64,000 nucleotides of DNA from Bugula neritina (lineage: Eukaryota; Bryozoa; Gymnolaemata; Cheilostomatida; Bugulidae): contig OZ037771.1 of NCBI GenBank assembly GCA_964035545.1, forward strand, positions 5,264,628 through 5,328,627. Direction: 5' to 3'. A program made the position numbers and the translations under genes. The notes below the pieces were generated by a model that was not told the origin of the DNA, ran no database searches, and saw only the letters and a program-made list of their open reading frames with translations. Below are positions 13,660 to 22,448 of the stretch, piece after piece (within the stretch, counting starts at the first letter, position 1; each line of letters begins with the position of its first letter).

Positions 13660-14240
13660 CCACAATAGTCAGTATAATAGTCATAGAAATAGTGAGTCAA
13701 ATACACCTGGTGACTTACAGTTACTCTTAATGACTCACAGTTACAGTCAGTCACTCCGTCTCTATCAGTAAAACTAAATCACAGTCACAATGATACTCAT
13801 AATCACTAATCAGTGTAAGTATCAGTGTCACAAATAATAATTTCAAGCATATTGATATTCATATTGTTTTTAATGCCTGTGTATTAAGTTCAATACTTAA
13901 TAATTATTATGAATAAATGATAATATACATATTAAATATAATTCATTAAATTTAATTGAGTTATAGCTTTACTAATAGTAATACTAATAGCATTAGTAAT
14001 ACCTATTCTGTTAGTGTAAGGGTTATACTATAGTAATAGTTAATTAGTTTTTATATTGACAATTACAATCAGAATGAACATGTGTAAGAGTTAGACTTAG
14101 ACTGAGACTTGAAGTATCAGTATTATTTTGGCTGTGTTAGTATTACTATGAGTATGGGTATGAGCATCAGTCTGAATATAACTCTATGTTTGATTAGATT
14201 ACCAATAGGCAGTATCAGTGAAAGTAAGCTACTGGCTTAC
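13660..14240. repeat. Degenerate short-motif DNA
   Basis: Repeated AGTCATAG, CAGTTACTC, ACTAATAG and TATCAGTG variants; same class as the block at 11280-12000. Its right edge runs into a LINE fragment. Confidence 0.5.
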
Positions 14241-14640
14241 ACTAGTTTGTGCCATCCCATTGCCGAGTATGTAGATACTGTGTGGGATCCAACCTTAGCA
14301 TTGAGTCATCTTGAAATGCTACAGCACAGGGTGGTTAGGTTTATTGCTGGATTGAAGAGACGAGAAAGTGTCACCAAGGCATGCTTTCAGCTTGACCTTC
14401 AGCCTCTCAAACAGAGACGCAGGACTCACCGACTCAATCTTCTCATGAAAATTTTGCAGGAAGAAGAACAACACTCAAGATTGGCAATAGCTGCAATGAA
14501 GTCATACGAAAACGCTAGAGTATAGCAATAACAACTAAGTCTGCTGCACGCAGTGAACTAACATCTAGATATTCAAACTCACAAGTATACCATGGTAGTT
14601 TTTTACCAAAAACCATTAGAGACAGCAGAAGGTCCACATA
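14215..14640 (+). pseudogene. LINE retrotransposon 3' fragment, frameshifted
   Basis: The translation contains YTSLCHPIAEYVDTVWDP, then LEMLQHRVVRFIAGL, the pattern of LINE reverse-transcriptase C-termini. The frame breaks at about 14,525; after a shift the expected tail reappears (SQVYHGSFLPKTIRD). It differs clearly from the LINE at 10.2 kb, so it belongs to a different family. 5'-truncated and inactive. Confidence 0.72.
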
Positions 14641-15000
14641 AAAAAAATCAAAAATAATTGTCACAATTACCACCTAACCACTAATCCACACTGTAAAACA
14701 AATGAGGCACTTCTATAACCCTCAGTGTTTCCAAGTGTCCTACGAGTATGAGTATCAGTATGGGACTGAGTATCACAACCACAATAAATAAATATAATGA
14801 ACTTCAACATGAAAGTAATGAACATACTCATTACTAATAGAATTAGATTTATAGTAGTGTAAATAATGTATTTTACTATTAGTATTATTAATTCACTAAT
14901 AAATATAATTTCTATTGTAGTAATTAAATTAAATAATAATATATTTTATTGACTTTGAATTACAGATCAATCATATTCCTATTGATAGTGATAGTAATAC

Positions 15001-15304
15001 TGTGGTGGCTCGTGGAGCTACCAGCAACACAATACGCAAGGTTGCGTATTGACCCGGAACAATGTATTAGCCAATTAACTAAGCTGTTTGATAAGTAATA
15101 GTAGCCGCTTCGCGCTACTAGCTCAGTGGAGGATAGTGCTGTAAATTAAGTAGACGTGCGTATCATTACTGTTGTGCATTGGATTTTATTATGTATTCTT
15201 GTATTAAATATAACAATATCTACTCGACTTAACTGGTGAAGTTTCTCTAGTGTTAAATAGACTCTCTTGGTGGCACATCAACCCTAAATCTGAAAATTAT
15301 AACA
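15001..15304 (+). repeat. 5' LTR
   Basis: Starts TGTGG and ends TAACA, so it has the TG...CA termini expected of an LTR. It contains a near-perfect palindrome, AATACGCAA GG TTGCGTATT (15031-15050), a second dyad around GTAGCCGCTTCGCGCTAC (15101-15118), and ATTAAA near 15204-15209 as a possible polyadenylation signal. Confidence 0.96.
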
Positions 15305-15305
15305 G

Positions 15306-15323
15306 TGGTGGCAGCAGTGGGAT
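15306..15323 (+). promoter_or_regulatory. Primer binding site, tRNA-Leu type
   Basis: One base after the 5' LTR lies TGGTGGCAGCAGTGGGAT. It begins with TGG, the complement of the tRNA CCA end, and the remainder resembles the complement of the 3' acceptor/T-arm of metazoan tRNA-Leu (family knowledge, not checked by search). It would prime minus-strand DNA synthesis. Confidence 0.75.
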
Positions 15324-15337
15324 AGTGTATATCAAAG

Positions 15338-16204
15338 ATGGAGACTGAAAACGCTGGAATGCAACCACCCCCAGTAGAAGGTGAGCGTAGAAATGCTGTT
15401 AACCCTGTAAACTATGAAGGAGAAGAAGCTTATAGACATTACTTGAAAGCTCCCACCTTTACTGGGTCGGAAGATGTCGAACAATTCATACAAGAATTTA
15501 GAGAAGTAATGGAAGTTGCTCAATGGCCGCATAGAGTGGCCCTCATTCAGTTGCGGAGAGCAGTGACGGAGCAAGCCAAGCCGTACGGAGTGGGAACGGA
15601 CGTAAACGGCATACTGGCTGCGCTGCGGGCCCGTTTTGGCACCTCCGTCATAGACGCTAGGACCAAGCTGGAGAGATTGTGCCGCACCCCGCGGACCTCG
15701 CTGCAAGAACATGCCGCGACGGTGAAGAAGCTGGCGCAGATTGCATATAGCGACCTACCAGCACAACACCAAGAGCGTTACACCTATGACGCCTTTGTCC
15801 AGTCCCTAAACGACCTGGGCCTAGACCATCACCTACGAGCTAAAGGGATAACCAGAATGGAGGATGCCCTGAAGGCTGGAGAAGCTTACCTGTTGGCTAC
15901 CCAAATGCATCGAGCACAGCGGAACCCACCAGTAGTTGGAGTCAGCGCTGCTCGGGCTACGACAGGCTCCGAAGCCCTCCCGCTGGAAGCCGAAGTGGAC
16001 CGTATGGTAGAGATGCTGGGACAATTGGTAACCATTCTGGCTGGTGCTGGCCCCGGTCAGGCCTTGCGGATGCCCCCAACACCTGTGGGGCAAGGCTGGA
16101 GTAGCGCTGATCAGGACCAGAGACAGGAAGGACGACCCCAATACCAGGGGGCGTTAAACTGTCACGGCCCGCGGACATTCTCCCTCCCCGCGGGCCGCAA
16201 CTAA
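15338..16204 (+). CDS. gag: Gag polyprotein of the gypsy element
   Basis: 288 codons starting at the first ATG after the primer site. The middle (about residues 35-185) has the helical layout of a retrotransposon capsid: a Trp-containing segment (FIQEFREVMEVAQWP), then an Arg-rich helix pair, then the LERLCRTPRTSLQEHAATVK stretch typical of the gag fold. A Pro/Gln/Gly-rich C-terminus follows. No CCHC zinc knuckle is present, which is unusual for this group. The last ~94 bases overlap the pol frame, and the stop lies just after a predicted frameshift signal. Gag should assemble the particles that package the RNA. Confidence 0.85.
   Translation: METENAGMQPPPVEGERRNAVNPVNYEGEEAYRHYLKAPTFTGSEDVEQFIQEFREVMEVAQWPHRVALIQLRRAVTEQAKPYGVGTDVNGILAALRARFGTSVIDARTKLERLCRTPRTSLQEHAATVKKLAQIAYSDLPAQHQERYTYDAFVQSLNDLGLDHHLRAKGITRMEDALKAGEAYLLATQMHRAQRNPPVVGVSAARATTGSEALPLEAEVDRMVEMLGQLVTILAGAGPGQALRMPPTPVGQGWSSADQDQRQEGRPQYQGALNCHGPRTFSLPAGRN
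16153..16197 (+). promoter_or_regulatory. Predicted -1 ribosomal frameshift signal between gag and pol
   Basis: The heptamer G TTA AAC (16153-16159) lies exactly in the gag reading frame. After a 5-base spacer comes a perfect 10-bp GC stem, CGGCCCGCGG (16165-16174) with CCGCGGGCCG (16188-16197), closing a 13-base loop. The pol frame is -1 relative to gag and is open from 16111, so slippage here enters pol directly and skips the gag stop at 16202-16204. G UUA AAC is a known slippery sequence in other systems. The loop's CTCC could pair with GGAG at 16206-16209 to make a pseudoknot (weak inference). Confidence 0.78.
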
Positions 16205-16377
16205 AGGAGTATGGTGGAACACGCCGTCGGCTGTCCGTACGGACGCGGCGGAACATTCTACCCGAGTGGCAGGTACCACGCAGGACTAGTAGGCCCGCAC
16301 AACGGCCCAGTACCTTTTCCCTGCCACTCGCTAACCGGTTTCACCGGTTACCTCGGGAGGAGGAGCCCGCCACTGAA

Positions 16378-19300
16378 ATGAAGCCAGAAGGCCCAGTGGA
16401 GAGGCCCAAACCCCGCCGGCACCAACCTCGCCGCCGGAAGCCCCGTAAACCACGGGTGAAACCCCCGCCGTCCTGTCAAACCAAGACAGCACATGCGGGG
16501 GGGGTGAAAGTACAACCACATGGAGAGAGCTATTTCCTACCCGGAAAGGTGGCCGGCAACGCCGTCACTTTCCTGCTCGACTCCGGTTGTACTACCAACC
16601 TTCTCAGCCGTAGAGTCTTTGAGGCACTGCCCCGCCGGGACAGGGATAGAGTACGACCGTATACTGGAGAACATGGCACCCTGGCAGACGGGTCATGTAT
16701 CCCCTTTTATGGTATTATCGAGCTCCCTGGGCGTGTCCGAGATCAGGCTGTACAGGAGACCTTTATCATAGGTCAACTGGAAGAAGATGCTATCCTCGGA
16801 ATGCCCTTCTTGAAGCAGCACCAGTGCCGAATAGATTTCAGTAGGTCGGTGGTGCTGATGGGCGGGCGAGAACTCGCCTGTGTGGATAAGTTTGGGCGTC
16901 CCCTGGTGGGCGGTGTTCAGGTAGTTCGAAACTGCACCGTACCCGGACGCTCCAGAGCTACTATCCACTGCCGAGTGAACAGCAACCGGATAGCCAGGCT
17001 CGGGGTCGTTGAAAGCGCGCACGAAAAGATCCAACTCGCCAGTAGTTTAAACCGACTAACTGAGCGAGGGGAGGTCTTAGTGCAGTGCGTCAACCCCTTT
17101 ACCGAGCCCATTGAGCTCCCAGCTGGGTCAATGCTGGGCCGGTTCCATTCCGTCCAGGAAGAGGACGTGGGCCCGTCGCTGGGTGACGCGACGGAGGCAC
17201 CCCCTCGACACCCTATTCAGGGGCGAGGGGCAGTCCCGACACATCTCCGGGAGTTATACGAAACAGCCAGTGGCGGCTGCGCGAGTAACAGAGAACGCCA
17301 AGCTATGGCCAAGTTACTACGCGACTACGGTGATGTGTTCAGCAGCGGGGAGAATGACGTGGGACTGACTGGAATTGTCAGACACGAAATACCGCTGACT
17401 GCAGGGACAGTCCCTGTCCGGCAGCCCACGCGCAGGCTGGGGCCGGAGAAAGAGAAGGAGGTTAGCCGACAAGTACGGGATCTTCTGGACCGGGGACTGA
17501 TAGAGCCCGCCCATAGTGCGTGGAGCTCGCCAGTCGTACTGGTCCGGAAGAAAGACGGCAGTTGGCGGTTCTGTGTGGACTACCGCAAACTCAATAGCGT
17601 AACCATACAGGACGCCTACCCTCTACCTCGTATTGACGAGTCATTGGACGCCCTAGCCGGCAGCAAGTACTTCAGTACGTTAGACTTGCTAAGCGGCTAT
17701 TGGCAGGTTCCTCTGAGTCCCGACGCCCAAGAGAAAGCGGCGTTTATCACACGGGACGGTTTGTGGAAGTGGAAGGTGCTGCCCTTCGGGTTAACCTCCG
17801 CCCCAGCCACCTTCCAGAGGCTGATGGAACAAGTCCTTAGCGGACTCCATTGGAAGACACTGCTGGTCTACCTCGATGATGTCATCGTAATCTCTCCAGA
17901 CTTCGAGACACATGTCAGTCGTCTGCAGGAGGTTTTCGAGAGACTCCGAGGTGCCGGTCTTAAGCTCAAACCTTCCAAGTGCGCTCTGTTGCAGCCGGAG
18001 GTCAAGTACCTGGGGCACGTTGTCGGTCGAAACGGCGTGGCAACGGATCCCGAAAAGGTACGGGCAGTAGAAGACTGGGTCACCCCCCAAGACTTGACCG
18101 GACTCCGGGCTTTCTTGGGGCTGGTAGGGTATTACAGGCAATACATACCAGACTTTGCGGGCATAGCCCAGCCGTTAAACCGGCTTACCGCAAAGGGAGT
18201 GACGTGGCAGTGGACTCCAGTCGAACAAGAAGCGTTCGACCGCCTCAAGGGCTGCCTCCTAACGGCGCCCATCTTGGCCTACCCAGACCCCACTCTGGAG
18301 TACATCCTAGACACGGACGCCAGTGACCAGAATGTTGGCGCTGTGCTGTCACAAGTGCAGGAAGGCCGAGAAGTAGTAGTAGCCTACTACAGCAAATCTC
18401 TCTCTCCCGCTGAACGAAATTACTGCACTACCCGCAAGGAGCTGCTGGCAGTAATCAAGTCAGTGAAGCACTTCAGACCATACCTATATGGCAGGAAGTT
18501 CCGGCTGCGTACGGATCATGCCTCGCTGATCTGGTTGTGCAGGAGAGCAGAGCCTTCCAGTCAGGTCGCCCGGTGGCTCGAAATCCTAGCTGAATTCTCG
18601 TACCGGATCGAACACCGACCGGGCAAGAGACACAGCAATGCGGATGGGTTGAGTCGCCGACCTGACGGAGGTTGCAAACAGTGTCTCAACATCGAGAGGA
18701 GGGATGGAGGTCCCCCACGATGCGAGTTGGAGACGCTGGCTCATCACGGAGCACCGTTTGACTGGGATCAAGGTCAACTCAGGCAAAGAGTTGATGAGTC
18801 CCCGGAGGATGTACAAAACCTCCGCGCCAACCCTGTACTGGCCGGTAATGTTCGAGAGCTGAAGAAGCTCCAAGAGGAGCTGCCTGGAGTCGTGGCAGAC
18901 ATCTACCGGGCCAAAAAGGAAGGGCGACGACCCAGCGAGGAACGCATACGACAGGGATGCGCCGAGTTCCGGCTATACTGTCAGCGTTGGGACTCGCTGC
19001 GGATCGGGCAGGATGGGTTGCTAACCATCTCTCTAGCTGCCAGCGGCAGACACCCGGAAAGGAAGAGGGTAGTCTGCCCCACAGCCATCCGCCGTGAGTT
19101 GATTTGGGATACCCACAAGCAGGCCCACGCAGGGGTCAAGCGAGTGATATCCAAATTACGACTCCGGTGGTATTGGCCGCAGATGGAGCGTGACGTCCGG
19201 CTCAGAGTCAAACAGTGTGAGATCTGCCAGGCCAGTAAGCATAGCCGCCCCCCTGGTGAAGCAGGACGGAGGAGGCTATATGCTGGTAGGCCCTGGCAAG

Positions 19301-20778
19301 TAGTCGCTGTAGACCTGGTCGGACCCATGCCCCTGACCCCCAGAGGCAATAATTGGATCCTAGTACTAACCGACCACTTTACTAGGTGGGCGGATGCTCT
19401 GGCTATCCCAGATGCGTCAGCCCCAACAGTGGCCAGGGCACTAGACCAACATGTATTCTGTTATTTTGGGCTTCCCGAACAGATACACTCTGATCAAGGC
19501 GCTCAATTCCAGTCTCAACTGATGAGCGACCTTTGCCACCTCTGGGGAGTAAATCAGAGCAGGACCACCCCCTACCACCCTCAAGGTAACGGGGTGGTGG
19601 AGCGCAACAACCGGATGCTAGGTGATGCGCTCCGGAGTCTCCTCCTTGGACGAGGTCAAGAGGAATGGGATACGGTGTTGCCGCAAGTCATGCGTGCATA
19701 CCGTAGCACCCCACACACCAGTACTGGTGAGACCCCAAACCTCTTGATGCTCGGGAGAGAGACTCGTGTCCCTGACCATCTCACCTATCACGTTCCAGAG
19801 CAGGATAACTCAGTCCACGAGTATGCCAGTGAACTAGTGGAACGGATGAAGGCCGCACACGAGATACTGCGTCAACAGCAGTGGAAGGTGCGGCACGAAG
19901 ATTCCGATGAACCACCCCTCTATCAGAGAGGAGATAAGGTGTGGATGGTCAATTACCGTAGGCGCCGCGGACAGGCTGATAAGCTGAAGCCTAAGTTCGT
20001 AGGCCCCTACGTGGTCGTCGAGGCTATGCCCAATCATACGTACAAGATTGAGCGCTCAGGACAGGTGTCTATCCAGAATGAGTCTCGCTTGAAACCGTAT
20101 TGGGCTAGCCCTGACGGCGTGGGAGAAGCCCCCCCGTTGTTAGAGCCCAGGAGGCAGACAACGACGCGCGGGCGACGGCGGCATGGACCTGAATACGAAG
20201 TGGTCATACCGCGGGAGGAAAACTTGGTGAGAGAGGAGCGGCAGCTTTTGTCAACAGAAGCGTGCCCGCCACCGCCAAGTCTAATTCCATCACTTCCAGA
20301 AACCGAGCCGGTTCCGGAAGTGCAAACCCCCACGGAGGGAGGGGCTCCATCCGGAGAACAAGAAGAGGTGACTACTAACGGTGAAGTAGAGACGCCATTT
20401 GAGGCCCCTACTAACGAACCGGCAAGCGTGTCACCCCCCCTAGAAAGGGGACAGCGTACGAGGAAACCCCCACCGTATTTGAAAGACTTCATATGTGACT
20501 GCATCAGAAGCGGCGCATATGAAAGTCTAGGGGAAAACCGTACGATAAAATGTTGGAGTTGTGAACCCCACGCAAATATCAACTTTTGCGAGGGCGGAAT
20601 AGTGGGAGGAATTAATGCGCGTAAAGCAAATAGTTCCGACCTCGTGCCTCAGAAACGATGCTCAGCCTTTTCTTATGCTGACATCGCCAAAGGCAGACGT
20701 ATCCCACAACCAGCTCCAACCTTACCAAGAACGTTGAGTATGGACATTAATACCGAGTTCCCAGGTAAGCCAGTATAA
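16378..20778 (+). CDS. pol: Pol polyprotein: protease, RT, RNase H, integrase
   Basis: 1,466 codons from the first ATG, but the frame is open from 16111 and is probably entered by frameshift from gag, so the ATG is nominal. An N-terminal basic, Pro-rich stretch (residues 5-30) may bind nucleic acid. Aspartic protease: LLDSGCTT (DSG at 68-70). Reverse transcriptase with the YLDD catalytic box at about 498-501. RNase H with LDTDASDQ (near 645) and TDHASLIW (near 712). Integrase: zinc-binding HHCC (about 912-950, CEICQASK), then the catalytic core VDLVGP / HSDQGAQF / VVERNNR, then a GPY/F-type module (KFVGPYVV, about 1205). No chromodomain was seen. A ~240-residue Pro/Glu-rich tail follows, containing a CWSC-x2-H-x5-C cluster. 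It ends 17 bases before the next ORF. Confidence 0.97.
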   Translation: MKPEGPVERPKPRRHQPRRRKPRKPRVKPPPSCQTKTAHAGGVKVQPHGESYFLPGKVAGNAVTFLLDSGCTTNLLSRRVFEALPRRDRDRVRPYTGEHGTLADGSCIPFYGIIELPGRVRDQAVQETFIIGQLEEDAILGMPFLKQHQCRIDFSRSVVLMGGRELACVDKFGRPLVGGVQVVRNCTVPGRSRATIHCRVNSNRIARLGVVESAHEKIQLASSLNRLTERGEVLVQCVNPFTEPIELPAGSMLGRFHSVQEEDVGPSLGDATEAPPRHPIQGRGAVPTHLRELYETASGGCASNRERQAMAKLLRDYGDVFSSGENDVGLTGIVRHEIPLTAGTVPVRQPTRRLGPEKEKEVSRQVRDLLDRGLIEPAHSAWSSPVVLVRKKDGSWRFCVDYRKLNSVTIQDAYPLPRIDESLDALAGSKYFSTLDLLSGYWQVPLSPDAQEKAAFITRDGLWKWKVLPFGLTSAPATFQRLMEQVLSGLHWKTLLVYLDDVIVISPDFETHVSRLQEVFERLRGAGLKLKPSKCALLQPEVKYLGHVVGRNGVATDPEKVRAVEDWVTPQDLTGLRAFLGLVGYYRQYIPDFAGIAQPLNRLTAKGVTWQWTPVEQEAFDRLKGCLLTAPILAYPDPTLEYILDTDASDQNVGAVLSQVQEGREVVVAYYSKSLSPAERNYCTTRKELLAVIKSVKHFRPYLYGRKFRLRTDHASLIWLCRRAEPSSQVARWLEILAEFSYRIEHRPGKRHSNADGLSRRPDGGCKQCLNIERRDGGPPRCELETLAHHGAPFDWDQGQLRQRVDESPEDVQNLRANPVLAGNVRELKKLQEELPGVVADIYRAKKEGRRPSEERIRQGCAEFRLYCQRWDSLRIGQDGLLTISLAASGRHPERKRVVCPTAIRRELIWDTHKQAHAGVKRVISKLRLRWYWPQMERDVRLRVKQCEICQASKHSRPPGEAGRRRLYAGRPWQVVAVDLVGPMPLTPRGNNWILVLTDHFTRWADALAIPDASAPTVARALDQHVFCYFGLPEQIHSDQGAQFQSQLMSDLCHLWGVNQSRTTPYHPQGNGVVERNNRMLGDALRSLLLGRGQEEWDTVLPQVMRAYRSTPHTSTGETPNLLMLGRETRVPDHLTYHVPEQDNSVHEYASELVERMKAAHEILRQQQWKVRHEDSDEPPLYQRGDKVWMVNYRRRRGQADKLKPKFVGPYVVVEAMPNHTYKIERSGQVSIQNESRLKPYWASPDGVGEAPPLLEPRRQTTTRGRRRHGPEYEVVIPREENLVREERQLLSTEACPPPPSLIPSLPETEPVPEVQTPTEGGAPSGEQEEVTTNGEVETPFEAPTNEPASVSPPLERGQRTRKPPPYLKDFICDCIRSGAYESLGENRTIKCWSCEPHANINFCEGGIVGGINARKANSSDLVPQKRCSAFSYADIAKGRRIPQPAPTLPRTLSMDINTEFPGKPV

Positions 20779-20795
20779 GTCTTGTATTCCTATTC

Positions 20796-21869
20796 ATGGA
20801 AACGGGCTCGATGCCAGTAAATTCTGAACTAATTCAGCAGATTGAATCAGAATTACTGGGAACCACGTTTCATGTGAATGACGATGAAGACACTGTAATG
20901 GCCGACGGTCTGTTAGACCTGGAGCTAGACACTGTTCTTGGTCAGTCCACACATGATTCATCAGTTCCTCGAGTGCATTCCAAAAGCTGTGACTCTCAGG
21001 CTAGCAACGGTCGACAGTCACTAGAATTATGTTGTAAAGATCCACCGCGATCTAACAATAATTCTACTCTTGTAGACACACTCGCACCCGTCTCTACGGA
21101 CATGCCTTCTCTAGAGATGGCATGGGACCCGGAGCCGGCCCCAACAACTCCTACCACCAGGCAACTACCACCCCAGTTGGAAGCAACCTCCAACTGGATT
21201 ACCCCTGCCACAGAGAGGGAAATCAGGACCCATCAAGGAGGTGAAAGTAATCGTGAATGCAACCTCTGCCAGCAGCGATTCACAACCCACCGCAGACTAA
21301 AGGTGCACTTGCCGCAGCACTACATCACCACTTTCTGCCCTTGCGGAGAATATAGCTATAACCGTGATTACCTGCTGCGGCACCAACGTACTATGCAGTG
21401 CTATCAAGGACATGTCTATGAAGTAGACGAATCATCATATCCTGCCTTTCTCAACGCCATTAAACCACTCATCACTGACTCAGCTCGGCTATCTCGCCTG
21501 GAGCAAGGCTTCCCTTCCCCGCGACCTATCATCTCTGGAGCCACAGATAAACCTACACAGTCTGCTAACTCTCCACCTCACAGTCCTGTACGCATGCCGC
21601 ATACCTTTCCTCGTGTCGTACTACAGAGAGTAGACACAAATGCATATACACTCCCTCCTCCTCTTCCATCCTCAGAGCGGAAACGACACAGGCAACCAAC
21701 TTCCTCTCGCTCGTCCCCCTGGGCCCGTAACCTACGTGAGGTAGAAGCTAGGGCGCATGACTTGGAGCAAGAAGTCTACAGGCTGGCCCCACGAATACAA
21801 GCAGCCTCCAGTGAACTCAAATACTTACAGGAGTCGATTAAACGCATGAAGCGTGCGGCCCGCAATTAA
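20796..21869 (+). CDS. Third ORF of the gypsy element: C2H2 zinc-finger / coiled-coil protein
   Basis: 357 codons, frame -1 relative to pol, starting 17 bases after the pol stop. An acidic N-terminal part (residues 28-50) is followed by a Ser/Thr/Pro-rich linker. A classical C2H2 finger has Cys155, Cys158, His171 and His175 with 12-residue and 3-residue spacing. A second, irregular cluster follows at once (Cys181, Cys183, His196, Cys202). After a Pro/Ser-rich stretch with a basic patch, the last ~45 residues form a heptad-like coiled coil ending in a basic tip. No signal peptide or membrane segment, so it is not an envelope protein. Possible roles are RNA/DNA binding in place of the missing gag knuckle, or transcriptional control; both are inference. 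Translation probably needs reinitiation or a subgenomic RNA. Confidence 0.85.
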   Translation: METGSMPVNSELIQQIESELLGTTFHVNDDEDTVMADGLLDLELDTVLGQSTHDSSVPRVHSKSCDSQASNGRQSLELCCKDPPRSNNNSTLVDTLAPVSTDMPSLEMAWDPEPAPTTPTTRQLPPQLEATSNWITPATEREIRTHQGGESNRECNLCQQRFTTHRRLKVHLPQHYITTFCPCGEYSYNRDYLLRHQRTMQCYQGHVYEVDESSYPAFLNAIKPLITDSARLSRLEQGFPSPRPIISGATDKPTQSANSPPHSPVRMPHTFPRVVLQRVDTNAYTLPPPLPSSERKRHRQPTSSRSSPWARNLREVEARAHDLEQEVYRLAPRIQAASSELKYLQESIKRMKRAARN

Positions 21870-22126
21870 CTCGAGTCTACCTACCACTCCCTACCACTCA
21901 TTCCCCTACCTCTCTGTGGCATTCCCTACCGTAATGGTGGCACGTACTCTATATGTAGATAGGACCTTCTCTTGCTTATTACTTAGTGCACGATATATAT
22001 ACCTGTATATTTTTTACCAGTTGTTGTTTTTTTTTATATATTATATACTTTTATGTTGTTCTCTTACCCCCCAACGAAGTATACGTTTTTTTTGTGAATC
22101 TTATTTTATCAGAAAGTGGGCTTTCT

Positions 22127-22140
22127 GCTGGAGGGGGCAG
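22127..22140 (+). promoter_or_regulatory. Polypurine tract
   Basis: The purine-rich GCTGGAGGGGGCAG abuts the 3' LTR, where plus-strand DNA synthesis of LTR elements is primed. Confidence 0.8.
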
Positions 22141-22444
22141 TGTGGTGGCTCGTGGAGCTACCAGCAACACAATACGCAAGGTTGCGTATTGACCCGGAAC
22201 AATGTATTAGCCAATTAACTAAGCTGTTTGATAAGTAATAGTAGCCGCTTCGCGCTACTAGCTCAGTGGAGGATAGTGCTGTAAATTAAGTAGACGTGCG
22301 TATCATTACTGTTGTGCATTGGATTTTATTATGTATTCTTGTATTAAATATAACAATATCTACTCGACTTAACTGGTGAAGTTTCTCTAGTGTTAAATAG
22401 ACTCTCTTGGTGGCACATCAACCCTAAATCTGAAAATTATAACA
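22141..22444 (+). repeat. 3' LTR
   Basis: Identical to the 5' LTR over 304 bases, followed directly by the ATAC target duplication. Confidence 0.96.
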
Positions 22445-22448
22445 ATAC

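Larger units (their letters stand above)
8936..14996. other. Repeat-rich intergenic region
   Basis: Separates the TTC14-like gene from the gypsy element and the zinc-finger gene (divergent pair, about 14 kb apart). It holds a SINE, two LINE 3' fragments, a possible solo LTR and several blocks of degenerate short-motif DNA, listed separately. Stretches 9000-9790, 10640-11280, 12000-12900 and 13470-13660 are AT-rich with no gene visible; 12320-12362 holds a tandem duplication of a 17-bp stretch (ACAATAAATGTAATTTT). Confidence 0.65.
15001..22444 (+). mobile_element. Intact Ty3/gypsy-type LTR retrotransposon with an extra 3' ORF
   Basis: A complete 7,444-bp element: two LTRs of 304 bp (15001-15304 and 22141-22444) that I compared line by line and found identical, a 4-bp target duplication ATAC (14997-15000 and 22445-22448), primer site, gag, pol, a third ORF and a polypurine tract. 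Domain order protease, RT, RNase H, integrase defines the Ty3/gypsy (Metaviridae) order. All three reading frames are uninterrupted. The element is visibly more GC-rich than its surroundings. Identical LTRs and open frames imply a very recent insertion. It sits inside degenerate simple DNA, between two host genes on opposite strands. Confidence 0.96.

Noticed and set aside
21853-22218. 121-codon open frame over the 3' end of the retrotransposon
   Set aside because: Overlaps the polypurine tract and LTR, low-complexity hydrophobic peptide, no support as a gene.
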